DNA of 6,311 bases, from the NCBI GenBank assembly GCA_002401945.1, contig NVUP01000041.1, positions 1 to 6,311 on the forward strand. Reading direction: 5' to 3'. The translations under genes were made by a program, and so were the position numbers. Shown here in pieces: positions 1 to 5,848 of this stretch. Source of the DNA: Paracoccaceae bacterium (GTDB lineage Bacteria > Pseudomonadota > Alphaproteobacteria > Rhodobacterales > Rhodobacteraceae). Numbering within the stretch: position 1 is the first letter of the stretch; each line of letters opens with the position of its first letter. Under the pieces are notes generated by a model. The model ran no database searches, was not told where the DNA came from, and saw only the letters and a list, made by a program, of their open reading frames with translations.

Positions 1-39
1 GCAATGCGCAACAATGCAGGTGTCAATATCTGCTTATGA

Positions 40-46
40 GAGGAGC
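40..46 (+). promoter_or_regulatory. Ribosome binding site of the IS110 transposase
   Basis: GAGGAGC lies 7 nt before ATG 53. It supports translation from 53, upstream of the TAG at 158, and not from the TTG at 164 that opens the longest uninterrupted stretch. It is a main reason to read the frame as a broken full-length gene and not as a shorter intact one. Confidence 0.6.
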
Positions 47-52
47 CACCCC

Positions 53-1072
53 ATGCAGGTTACCACAATCGGCGTTGATCTGGCCAAGAACATTTTTCAA
101 GTTCACGGGATCACTGAAGACGAAGAGGTTGTCTTCAACAGGCCTTTAAGACGCGCATAGCTATTGCCGTTCTTCACCAAGCTTGAACCCTGCCTGATTG
201 GTATGGAAGCCTGCAGCAGCGCGCATCATTGGGCACGGGAACTAACCGCGTTGGGCCATGATGTCCGGCTGATCCCACCGATGTATGTCAAACCATACGT
301 CAAACGCGGGAAATCCGATGCCATTGATGCCGAAGCCATTTGTGAAGCGGTGACGCGTCCGACGATGAGATTTGTTGCGATAAAAACCGTTGAACAACAA
401 GCTCTGCTGTCGCTTCATCGCGCCCGGGCCCTGCTTGTCCGGCAACGCACGCAGTTGATCAATGGCTTGCGTGGTATGGTCGCGGAGTTTGGCGTCTGCA
501 TTGCAAGAGGCCTGGCGCGGGTTATCGGATTTGCAGAGGATATTCTGGCAGGTGAGGTGCTGGACTTGCCTGAGATTGCCAACGAGGTGATCCATAATCT
601 TTGCGAACATCTCATGGCATTGCATGCCCGAATCCGGTGGTATGAAGAACGCCTCAAGCTAGTAGCCAAAGAAGATGCACGGGTGCGTTTGTTGCGCACC
701 ATACCGGGCGTTGGCGTGGTGACCGCCTCGGCAATCATCGCGAGCATTGGTGATGGTCATCAGTTCCGCAATGGTCGCGAGTTTGCAGCATGGCTGGGTT
801 TGACGCCTGCAAACAAGTCCAGCGGCGGCAAAGAGAAGCTCGGGCGCATTACAAAAATGGGTGATCAATACTTACGATGTTTGCTCGTCGTCGGCATGAC
901 ATCACTTGTCCGACAGACCAAATCGCACCCGGAGCGCGCCAGCAAATGGCTGACATCGTTGCTGGAACGAAAACCCGCGCGCGTCGCAACAGTCGCTATG
1001 GCCAATAAAACGGCAAGGATCGTCTGGGCCGTTTTAACCCGCAACCAGCCTTATACCCCGCACACGGCCTAA
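53..1072 (+). pseudogene. IS110-family DEDD transposase, interrupted by an amber codon
   Basis: In the family this enzyme is an RNA-guided recombinase that excises and inserts the element. The frame starts at ATG 53 behind GAGGAG (40-45) and runs 339 codons to TAA 1072, the usual IS1111 length, apart from TAG at 158-160 (codon 36). The RuvC-like acidic residues are D9 (IGVDLAKN), E52 (GMEAC), D89 and D92 (KSDAIDAEA). A C-terminal Transposase_20 domain follows: TIPGVGVVTASAI near codons 216-228, then ANKSSGGK with the family's catalytic serine at S256 or S257. CAG (Gln) to TAG is the likely lesion. The open part from TTG 164 to 1072 lacks D9 and has no evident ribosome site, so it should be inactive unless the stop is read through. 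Family identity is very sure. The alternatives to a true pseudogene are amber suppression or a sequencing error. Confidence 0.88.
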
Positions 1073-1290
1073 AGGGAGAAAGAACAACGAGTTAGCAAGA
1101 CCCGCGAGATGATGGTGCATAAGTCTGCCGCCAAAACCAAGACACCCCGCCGAATGGCTCGGGCATTATAGCCCGCAAAGCTGATAGGGACTTGGTTTGC
1201 GGAACCCTTCAGGGCCAGCGGTCAAAACCGCGCAAACAGGCCGGACACATGACTGCTTCTGACAAATACACAATCTGATCAAAAATGTCT
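1073..1290 (+). ncRNA. Candidate IS1111-type guide (bridge/seek) RNA region
   Basis: This non-coding tract follows the transposase stop and precedes the presumed right end, the position where IS1111-group elements encode the RNA that pairs with donor ends and target. Short hairpins are visible: CGGGC/GCCCG with a 6-nt loop (1160-1175), GGTT/AACC (1194-1206) with an alternative AGGG/CCCT pairing (1186-1189 with 1205-1208), and GCGGT-CAAA-ACCGC (1218-1231). No open frame with a ribosome site is present. RNA identity is inferred from position and local folding only. I could not identify the guide loops, and the exact ends are unknown. Confidence 0.45.
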
Positions 1291-1395
1291 TGCTATGCAG
1301 GAGCCATCCACACATGCCATTCGCTGCACCAATCACCAAGGTCAACAGTGCGGGTTTTCAAATCAGAAGGCCCATCTGAATTTACGCTAAAGCGG

Positions 1396-1412
1396 ACAGG
1401 CTGAAAGCCTGT
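1396..1412. repeat. Perfect 7-bp inverted repeat with a 3-nt loop
   Basis: ACAGGCT (1396-1402), loop GAA, AGCCTGT (1406-1412). The pairing is perfect with a tight loop. No T run follows on either strand, so it is not a standard intrinsic terminator. Its role is unknown. Confidence 0.7.
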
Positions 1413-1441
1413 GGCTTCGATCCATTTGGTGGAAAGTCAGA

Positions 1442-1479
1442 GTCAGATCAAGACAGCCATGTCGGCGCTTTGATCTGAC
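1442..1479. repeat. Perfect 10-bp inverted repeat with a nested hairpin
   Basis: GTCAGATCAA (1442-1451) pairs perfectly with TTGATCTGAC (1470-1479). Inside the 18-nt loop, GACA (1452-1455) pairs with TGTC (1460-1463). It lies about 90 nt beyond the iclR stop, so it could be a transcript-end structure for the minus-strand operon, though no T tract follows. It could equally be the remnant of a mobile-element end. Confidence 0.7.
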
Positions 1480-1569
1480 GTTCTCTAACTGTTACGTGCT
1501 GTCATAAAGGGTTTTTGAATCTTCTGAGAATGGATTGGAAACAGAACCTTTTCGCAATCGCATCAACGC

Positions 1570-2364
1570 TCAAACATCGACAGATTGATGGCCATAAAGC
1601 TCTGACAGACTTGTCGCGGCGCGCCTTAAGGGTTCCAGAAACTCAATGATCTGGTTCAGTTTGCAGCGCATAACTGGAGCGTGCACAGAAAGCGTTGCCA
1701 GCAGCCTGCCCTGCGGGTCCAGGATCGGCACCGCAATTGCCGCCATTCCAGTCATGAACTCCTCGTCGTCGGTGGAGTATCCCATCTCGCGGGTCTTCCT
1801 GAGTTCTTCACGTAGAAGGTCAGGAGAGGTGATGGTTTTGTCTGTCTGCTTTTCCAAAGGCCGGGCCGACAGCACTCCATTCAGCATTGTCGCGCGCAAG
1901 GTGGACAGGTACAATTTACCGCTGGCCGTGCAGTGAAACGGAACCTGGGTGCCAATCGGCAATTGGATGCGTAACGGCCACTTGGTCTCAACCCGATCGA
2001 GATAGGTCATGCCTTCGCGGTCTGGTATCGCTAGGTTGCAGGTCTCGCCGACCTCATCAGCAACCCCTTTTAGAATAGCCAGGCGGGCGGTGCGCAGACA
2101 CTCAGAAGACATCGTGTTAACGGCAAGAGCCCGCAGTCGCGGGCCCGGGCCGTAAGATCTTCCATCCAGATCGCGTTGTAAAAAACCCTCGGCTTCGGCG
2201 GTCTGCAGCAGGCGGTGAACAGTGGGTTTTGGCAGCCCCAAGGCCTCAATCAAGTGGGTTGATTTCACCGCGACCCCAAGACGCGCAACTTCTTCAAGGA
2301 TCATCAGCAGCCGAAGATTAGTCGGTATCTGCGTTTCTTTCGAAGTCGTCGCATCGTTGGGCAT
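1570..2364 (-). CDS. IclR-family transcriptional regulator
   Basis: A 264-residue protein, the normal IclR-family length. Residues 15-65 form the winged helix-turn-helix, with the recognition segment around ALGLPKPTVHRLLQ (41-54). Residues 80-255 are the GAF-like effector domain, marked by PFHCTASGK (142-150) and GYSTDDEEFMTGMAAIAVPI (195-214). Family members are cytoplasmic and bind short palindromic operators, with a small metabolite altering repression or activation. The ATG is 11 nt after the dctM stop, and the AAAGAG before it overlaps the end of that gene, so it is co-transcribed as the last gene of the TRAP operon. It probably controls dctP and the divergent oxidoreductase through the palindromes at 5756-5799, and would then regulate itself. 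The family call is very sure; the effector is unknown. Confidence 0.94.
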   Translation of the reverse strand: MPNDATTSKETQIPTNLRLLMILEEVARLGVAVKSTHLIEALGLPKPTVHRLLQTAEAEGFLQRDLDGRSYGPGPRLRALAVNTMSSECLRTARLAILKGVADEVGETCNLAIPDREGMTYLDRVETKWPLRIQLPIGTQVPFHCTASGKLYLSTLRATMLNGVLSARPLEKQTDKTITSPDLLREELRKTREMGYSTDDEEFMTGMAAIAVPILDPQGRLLATLSVHAPVMRCKLNQIIEFLEPLRRAATSLSELYGHQSVDV

Positions 2365-2375
2365 CGCATCACTCT

Positions 2376-3734
2376 TTATCTATTGGGCAGAAGGATCAGC
2401 GCGAGGTCCGGTACAAGTGCCACCAGCACCCAAACGCAGATCAAAGCTGCAAGATAGGGAACCGTATAAGGAAGCAATCGGAAATATGGAACACCAGTCA
2501 CCCCAGATGCAACATAGAGATTCAGCCCGTATGGAGGCGTGATAAACCCGATAGACGCGCCAACCAAGAAGATTACCGAAAAATGGATTGGATCAATGCC
2601 GACCGATACGGCAATCGGAGCGAGGATTGGAGCCAGGATGATAGTGACCGGCAGGCTTTCAAGAACCATGCCCGAGAAGAACACAATTGCCATCGAGGTG
2701 AACAGCACTGCATAGTAGCCACCCATCGAGGTTACGAAGTCACTGATGGTTTGCTGCGCCCCGAGCAGCGACAGGATTTGCTGCATCACTACAGAGATCG
2801 CGATCAGCGGCGCAAGGATGCCAGTGATTTGCGCCGAACGCACTACGATCGACGGAATCTGTGGAATGGTAAAGCCTTCGACCACAAACATTTCCGCAAA
2901 GCTTTTCTCGGTTGCCGGTTTATCACGGTCCGACCCCATGATTTTGTTCAAAGGGTAGCTGACCAGCCCGGCGATGATACAGAAGCCAACAGTGACTCCT
3001 GCCGCTTCGGTCGGGGAAAACTTGCCGGTATAGATGCCCCACAGCACCAGCCCGATGGCAAAAAAGCCTAACCAAGCGCCAAAGGCGGTCTTTAAAACTC
3101 GGTTCAGCTGCAGCGGGATCAGGTAACCCCAGCCATTGATGCGACAGATAATCCAGCAAGCAAATTGCATGCCGACCACCATTAGCGTTCCAGGCAGGAT
3201 GCCAGCAACAAACAGGTCCGAGATTGGCAGGTTCAGCAGGAACCCGTAAACGATGAAGATGATCGAGGGTGGGATGATAATCCCAACCGTGCCACCCGCA
3301 GCGGCCGTGGCGGCCGAGAAGCGTTCGTCGTAGCCACCTTTGACCATTTCTGGGTGCAGCATCGCTCCGATAGTTGCTGTTGTGGCCGAGTTAGATCCCG
3401 AGATCGCAGCAAACAATCCGCAGGCACCAAGCGCGGCCATGGCAAGACCTCCGCGCAGCCAGCCCAGGCAGGAATAGGCAAAATCCGATAGTCTTCGAGC
3501 GATGCCGGATTGGTTGATCAAATCGCCGGTGAGGATGAACAGCGGCATGGCAAGAAGCGCAAAGCCTTTGTTGAACACATTCATCAGCTCGGCACCTGTA
3601 TTGTCGAGCGTTAGGTCCAGCACGAACGAGCAGCCAATCACCCAATAGGCGATGACCAAAAGCACCGGCACACCCAGCATGAACAACATTGTAACCCCAA
3701 GAGAGATCAGCGTAACCCATGTTCCATCAGTCAT
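2376..3734 (-). CDS. dctM: TRAP transporter large permease, DctM family
   Basis: This is the ion-driven, substrate-translocating inner-membrane subunit of a tripartite TRAP transporter. It has 452 residues from the ATG at 3734 and is hydrophobic throughout, with more than ten membrane segments. Numbered from the upstream GTG, hallmarks are ISGSNSATTATIGAMLHPEM (112-131), the following GGYDERFSAATAAAGGTVGI and IIPPSI, GKFSPTEAAGVTVG near 238-251, and the C-terminal IGFITPPYGLNLYVASG (396-412). The soluble loop at about 267-295 (GSDRDKPATEK and on) is a bit longer than I expect. The start region reads GTGATGA: ATG 3734 overlaps the dctQ stop by one base, or GTG 3737 by four. A GGGGGTGA just upstream serves both, so ATG is preferred only slightly. 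Such overlap implies translational coupling with dctQ. Family is certain; substrate is not. Confidence 0.95.
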   Translation of the reverse strand: MTDGTWVTLISLGVTMLFMLGVPVLLVIAYWVIGCSFVLDLTLDNTGAELMNVFNKGFALLAMPLFILTGDLINQSGIARRLSDFAYSCLGWLRGGLAMAALGACGLFAAISGSNSATTATIGAMLHPEMVKGGYDERFSAATAAAGGTVGIIIPPSIIFIVYGFLLNLPISDLFVAGILPGTLMVVGMQFACWIICRINGWGYLIPLQLNRVLKTAFGAWLGFFAIGLVLWGIYTGKFSPTEAAGVTVGFCIIAGLVSYPLNKIMGSDRDKPATEKSFAEMFVVEGFTIPQIPSIVVRSAQITGILAPLIAISVVMQQILSLLGAQQTISDFVTSMGGYYAVLFTSMAIVFFSGMVLESLPVTIILAPILAPIAVSVGIDPIHFSVIFLVGASIGFITPPYGLNLYVASGVTGVPYFRLLPYTVPYLAALICVWVLVALVPDLALILLPNR

Positions 3735-4402
3735 CACAAATCACCCCCGATGACGGCCTGCTTGATCAGCGGCTCGCCGCTGCGCCAATTGGAGAAATCA
3801 TCTTTCAGATTTTCAAAGACCCGTCCGATCAACAGAAGGAACGACAGTGGCACAGTGATTAAAAACCACCATTGCATCACATCGTCGGTGCCCAGAACAA
3901 TCTGGAAGTTCGAGGCCGACAGAGCAGTCAGGCGAGTTGTGGTGACCAGAACGATGACCGCAAATATGAACCAAAGAACCGCATCAAGGATCAAGCAGGC
4001 CAGTTGCCCACCACGGGGCATAATCGTGCGAAACTCGGCAAAACTCAGATGGGTGCGCAGGCGTACATTAAACGCCGCTCCGAACCAGGCCATGATCATG
4101 AACAACAACGGCGGGATCGTGGTCGACCACGGTTGCTGGTTGGAGAAGATGAACCGATCGATCACCCCCCAGAAGATGATGAACGCGATCGCAAGGTAAC
4201 TCCAGACCATGATCGTGCGCTCAAGATGTCTGTCCAGAACTGGCACCTTTGAATAGATCCACATGACGATCCCCCCCCCAAGAGCCGCAATGATCGTACC
4301 CACAGCCCATGCCGCGTCAGATTTAAGCGCGTTCCGGATCTCGTAGCTGTCCTGTGAAACAAAGGCATTGATTATCGCGTTGATATCAGACCAAAATTCC
4401 AT
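3734..4402 (-). CDS. dctQ: TRAP transporter small permease, DctQ family
   Basis: A 222-residue inner-membrane protein that partners DctM. Hydrophobic segments lie at about 30-51, 64-84, 95-112, 134-154 and 177-195. The FGAAFNVRLRTHLSFAEF stretch (107-124) resembles the conserved DctQ segment linking the second and third core helices. Classical DctQ proteins have four helices and about 160-180 residues; here there is an N-terminal extension of about 60 residues with an extra helix. The start is well supported by AGGGGGGAA shortly before ATG 4402. The gene is third-ranked evidence for a TRAP operon after dctP and dctM, overlaps dctM, and is separated from dctP by a terminator-like hairpin. Codons 42-44 are GGG GGG GGG, a nine-G run in the first hydrophobic segment that could slip in replication. 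Identity rests on position, length and topology more than on sequence motifs. Confidence 0.9.
   Translation of the reverse strand: MEFWSDINAIINAFVSQDSYEIRNALKSDAAWAVGTIIAALGGGIVMWIYSKVPVLDRHLERTIMVWSYLAIAFIIFWGVIDRFIFSNQQPWSTTIPPLLFMIMAWFGAAFNVRLRTHLSFAEFRTIMPRGGQLACLILDAVLWFIFAVIVLVTTTRLTALSASNFQIVLGTDDVMQWWFLITVPLSFLLLIGRVFENLKDDFSNWRSGEPLIKQAVIGGDL
4271..4279. repeat. Nine-base C/G homopolymer inside dctQ
   Basis: Nine consecutive C on the plus strand are nine G in the dctQ sense, coding Gly42-Gly44. It is a mononucleotide tract in which gain or loss of one base would frameshift dctQ within its first membrane segment. Confidence 0.9.
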
Positions 4403-4420
4403 TGATTCCCCCCTAAATGC
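4403..4420 (-). promoter_or_regulatory. dctQ ribosome binding site and leader
   Basis: On the minus strand GCATTTAGGG (4420-4411) runs into a purine-rich AGGGGGGAA a few bases before ATG 4402. The same ten bases, GCATTTAGGG, precede dctP at 5749-5740, so the two genes share a near-identical translation leader. Confidence 0.6.
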
Positions 4421-4444
4421 TTGCCGCTTTACACGGTCGAAAGC

Positions 4445-4478
4445 AAAAAACAGGTCGGCACGCTTAGACGCACCGACC
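4445..4478 (-). terminator. Intergenic stem-loop with T run after dctP (terminator or attenuator)
   Basis: Read on the minus strand, GGTCGG (4478-4473) pairs with CCGACC (4458-4453). The stem can be extended inward by G-U and G-C pairs to about 11 bp around a CTAA loop, and six T follow (4450-4445). This is a standard intrinsic-terminator shape, placed between dctP and dctQ about 20 nt after the dctP stop. Hairpins here are common in TRAP and ABC operons, where partial termination gives more binding protein than permease. Partial function is inferred, because dctQM and iclR have no other obvious promoter. Confidence 0.8.
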
Positions 4479-4497
4479 CCGTTAGCTTATGCCGAAA

Positions 4498-5730
4498 TTA
4501 GGATTTCCACCAACGGCGGGGCTCCACGTTCTCGGGTTTCATGTCCTTGGGAACCTGACGGGCGATGTCATAGATTTCCTGGTAAGTGTCGATGCCACCA
4601 GCCCAGCCATTCAGACGCTCGCGCCACTTTTCCCACAACTGCGGCTGGAACTCGGGCGAGCACATCTCTTCCGCCATCTTGATTTGATCATCGGCCAGGA
4701 ACGCGTTGCGGACGTTGTTTTTAGCAAAGATCGTATCAGGCATTTGCGGATCGGAATGGCCGACAGTTTTGATCAGCGCGGCCTCATTGGCGGCCTGCAC
4801 GTGGGTTTGGGCCCAATAGGAAGATTCCATCACAGCATCCTGCAGGTAACCTTCGAGACCGTCGAACACAGAGGCGCTCATCGAAGTATGTTCGGTACCA
4901 CAAAAGAATTTCAGGTCTACTGACTGGCTGACGACCGGCGCCATGTTGGCATATGCCACGGCCGAGGCCCATGTTTCCGCACCATCGATCAGGCCTTGCT
5001 TGAGACCATCAAGAGTTTCTTCCCAGGCGATAGGAACCGGGTTCAGGTTCAGGGCCTGCATGGCGATCCGGCCCAACTGTGTGCCGGTCACGCGGTTCTT
5101 GGTGCCAAACAGTTGCTCTAATTTGGTCACGGTCGGTTTGTCTTCCCACTTGAGACCAAGCTGTATGCCGCGCAATTCGCAATGGCTGAACAGGAATTTC
5201 AGGCCGTGCCGTTTTTCCAGCGGGTCGCGCAGGATGCGTTGCGATTCTGGGCTGTAAAGGAAGTGATATTGCGAAGCCCGCCCCGGGAACATGTAAGCAA
5301 AGTCGAGCACATTCAGGTATGGCGCGCCACCGGCTGAGTTTTGGGTCGAAGCCGCGTAGATGTCGATGATGCCTTGCTGTGTTTTCTCAACACAGGAGGT
5401 CTGGCCGCAGATTTGGTTGTTGCCGATAAATTCAATGCGAATTTCACCGTCTGTGCGGCTTTCCAAGTCCCGGGCAAACTCAAGTGCACCAGCGCGTTCG
5501 ATCAAAAGGTTTTGAGCGTTGAACCCGGAAGCACCAAACTTGAGGGTATGTTTGGCAGGTTTGCTAAATCGCTTCGTATAGGTGGATTCCGCCGCGCTGG
5601 CGAGATTCGCAAGGCTCATAGCCCCACCAAATCCGCCCGCAGCCAGAAGCGTCGAACTCAGGCCAAACCGGCCCGCGACCCGAAATAAATCACGGCGTGA
5701 AATTCCGCTCAGCTTGTTAGTTATACTCAT
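4498..5730 (-). CDS. dctP: TRAP transporter solute-binding protein (DctP family) with Tat signal
   Basis: This is the periplasmic receptor that captures the solute and delivers it to DctQM. It has 410 residues from ATG 5730, chosen because AGGGAGAA (5743-5736) sits 7 nt before it; the frame stays open to a TTG at 5751, but that codon has no ribosome site. The N-terminus is a twin-arginine signal: SRRDLFR (11-17), a hydrophobic stretch (about 22-45), and a likely cleavage after LASA (43-46). The mature part is a DctP fold, with KFGASGF at 64-70, GEIRIEFIGNNQI (95-107), and KNRVTGTQLGR (211-221). R213 there fits the family arginine that usually binds a substrate carboxylate. Cysteines C108 and C113 could form a disulfide before Tat export. 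It is the first gene of the operon. The ligand is unknown; an organic acid is the default family expectation. Confidence 0.94.
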   Translation of the reverse strand: MSITNKLSGISRRDLFRVAGRFGLSSTLLAAGGFGGAMSLANLASAAESTYTKRFSKPAKHTLKFGASGFNAQNLLIERAGALEFARDLESRTDGEIRIEFIGNNQICGQTSCVEKTQQGIIDIYAASTQNSAGGAPYLNVLDFAYMFPGRASQYHFLYSPESQRILRDPLEKRHGLKFLFSHCELRGIQLGLKWEDKPTVTKLEQLFGTKNRVTGTQLGRIAMQALNLNPVPIAWEETLDGLKQGLIDGAETWASAVAYANMAPVVSQSVDLKFFCGTEHTSMSASVFDGLEGYLQDAVMESSYWAQTHVQAANEAALIKTVGHSDPQMPDTIFAKNNVRNAFLADDQIKMAEEMCSPEFQPQLWEKWRERLNGWAGGIDTYQEIYDIARQVPKDMKPENVEPRRWWKS

Positions 5731-5735
5731 TGTTA

Positions 5736-5743
5736 TTCTCCCT
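5736..5743 (-). promoter_or_regulatory. dctP ribosome binding site (decides the start)
   Basis: AGGGAGAA on the minus strand, with GGAG ending 7 nt before ATG 5730. It places the true start seven codons inside the longest open frame, which begins with TTG at 5751, and makes the Tat signal begin MSITNKLSGISRRD. Confidence 0.75.
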
Positions 5744-5755
5744 AAATGCAATTTT

Positions 5756-5772
5756 TGAGACTTGCAGTCTCA
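5756..5772. promoter_or_regulatory. Perfect 7-3-7 palindrome, candidate regulator operator 1
   Basis: TGAGACT (5756-5762), spacer TGC, AGTCTCA (5766-5772). Its size and symmetry suit an IclR-family dimer operator. It lies at the expected transcription start of dctP and overlaps the second palindrome by four bases. Binding by the IclR protein encoded at 1570-2364 is inferred. Confidence 0.6.
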
Positions 5773-5791
5773 TTAATACTTGATTAATGAG
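5769..5791. promoter_or_regulatory. Perfect 9-5-9 palindrome, candidate regulator operator 2
   Basis: CTCATTAAT (5769-5777), spacer ACTTG, ATTAATGAG (5783-5791). Eighteen symmetric bases are unlikely by chance in a 118-bp gap. It covers the proposed dctP -10 box and lies centrally between the divergent genes. A looser third pair, CTTGAT (5779-5784) and ATCAAG (5794-5799), overlaps it. Confidence 0.65.
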
Positions 5792-5802
5792 TGATCAAGC
5801 AA
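5773..5802 (-). promoter_or_regulatory. Possible sigma-70 promoter for the dctP operon
   Basis: On the minus strand TTGCTT (5802-5797) is followed after 18 nt by TATTAA (5778-5773), giving a leader of about 35 nt to ATG 5730. The matches are partial (3/6 and 4/6). An alternative pair is TTGATC (5798-5793) and TAATGA (5775-5770), spaced 17. Either way the boxes fall inside the palindromes, which suits repression. Confidence 0.35.
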
Positions 5803-5834
5803 GGAAATTTTAGGCATCCTGCGAAAAGGGTCCT

Positions 5835-5842
5835 AGGGGGAA
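5835..5842 (+). promoter_or_regulatory. Ribosome binding site of the GMC oxidoreductase
   Basis: AGGGGGAA ends 6 nt before ATG 5849, fixing the start just before the Rossmann motif, as is usual in this family. Confidence 0.7.
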
Positions 5843-5848
5843 CAGCCA

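Larger units (their letters stand above)
1..1315 (+). mobile_element. IS110-family (IS1111-like) insertion sequence, probably defective
   Basis: The element is defined by a DEDD transposase reading frame (53-1072) with a short 5' non-coding end and a structured 3' non-coding tract of about 240 nt. Known IS1111-group elements carry a long non-coding region after the transposase and a guide RNA there; IS110-group elements have it before the gene. This layout fits IS1111. The left boundary is not visible and may lie before base 1. The right boundary is set by inference near 1300-1320, where 1291-1318 resembles 31-58 and where 1310-1321 is an imperfect inverse of 13-23. No target duplication can be called, and this family normally makes none. 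The transposase has a nonsense codon, so the copy is probably not autonomous. It lies beyond the 3' end of the iclR operon and interrupts no gene that I can identify. Confidence 0.75.
1316..1569. other. Non-coding gap between the IS right end and iclR
   Basis: No credible gene is seen here on either strand. The stretch carries several hairpins between 1363 and 1479, listed separately. It separates the plus-strand insertion sequence from the 3' end of the minus-strand operon. No canonical intrinsic terminator (GC-rich stem followed by a T run) is obvious immediately after the iclR stop at 1570. Confidence 0.6.

Noticed and set aside
164..1072. A shorter intact transposase starting at TTG 164
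   Set aside because: It lacks the first catalytic Asp and has no ribosome site. The in-frame sequence before it (53-157) continues the family N-terminus and has its own ribosome site.
1405..1433. tRNA-like segment (GGCTTCGATCC resembling a T-arm)
   Set aside because: No acceptor, D or anticodon arms can be built around it. The pairing present is a simple hairpin.
1442..1479. Intrinsic terminator for iclR
   Set aside because: The stem is perfect but no T run follows on the minus strand and the loop is long, so it is kept as an unexplained inverted repeat.
2583..3071. Long plus-strand frame opposite dctM, and similar ones opposite dctP, dctQ and iclR
   Set aside because: Their proteins are low-complexity or arginine/histidine-rich, have no ribosome sites and no family resemblance. 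They are antisense shadows of strong genes.
5731..5751. Start of dctP at TTG 5751
   Set aside because: The AGGGAGAA ribosome site lies inside this extension and points to ATG 5730, which gives a normal Tat signal.
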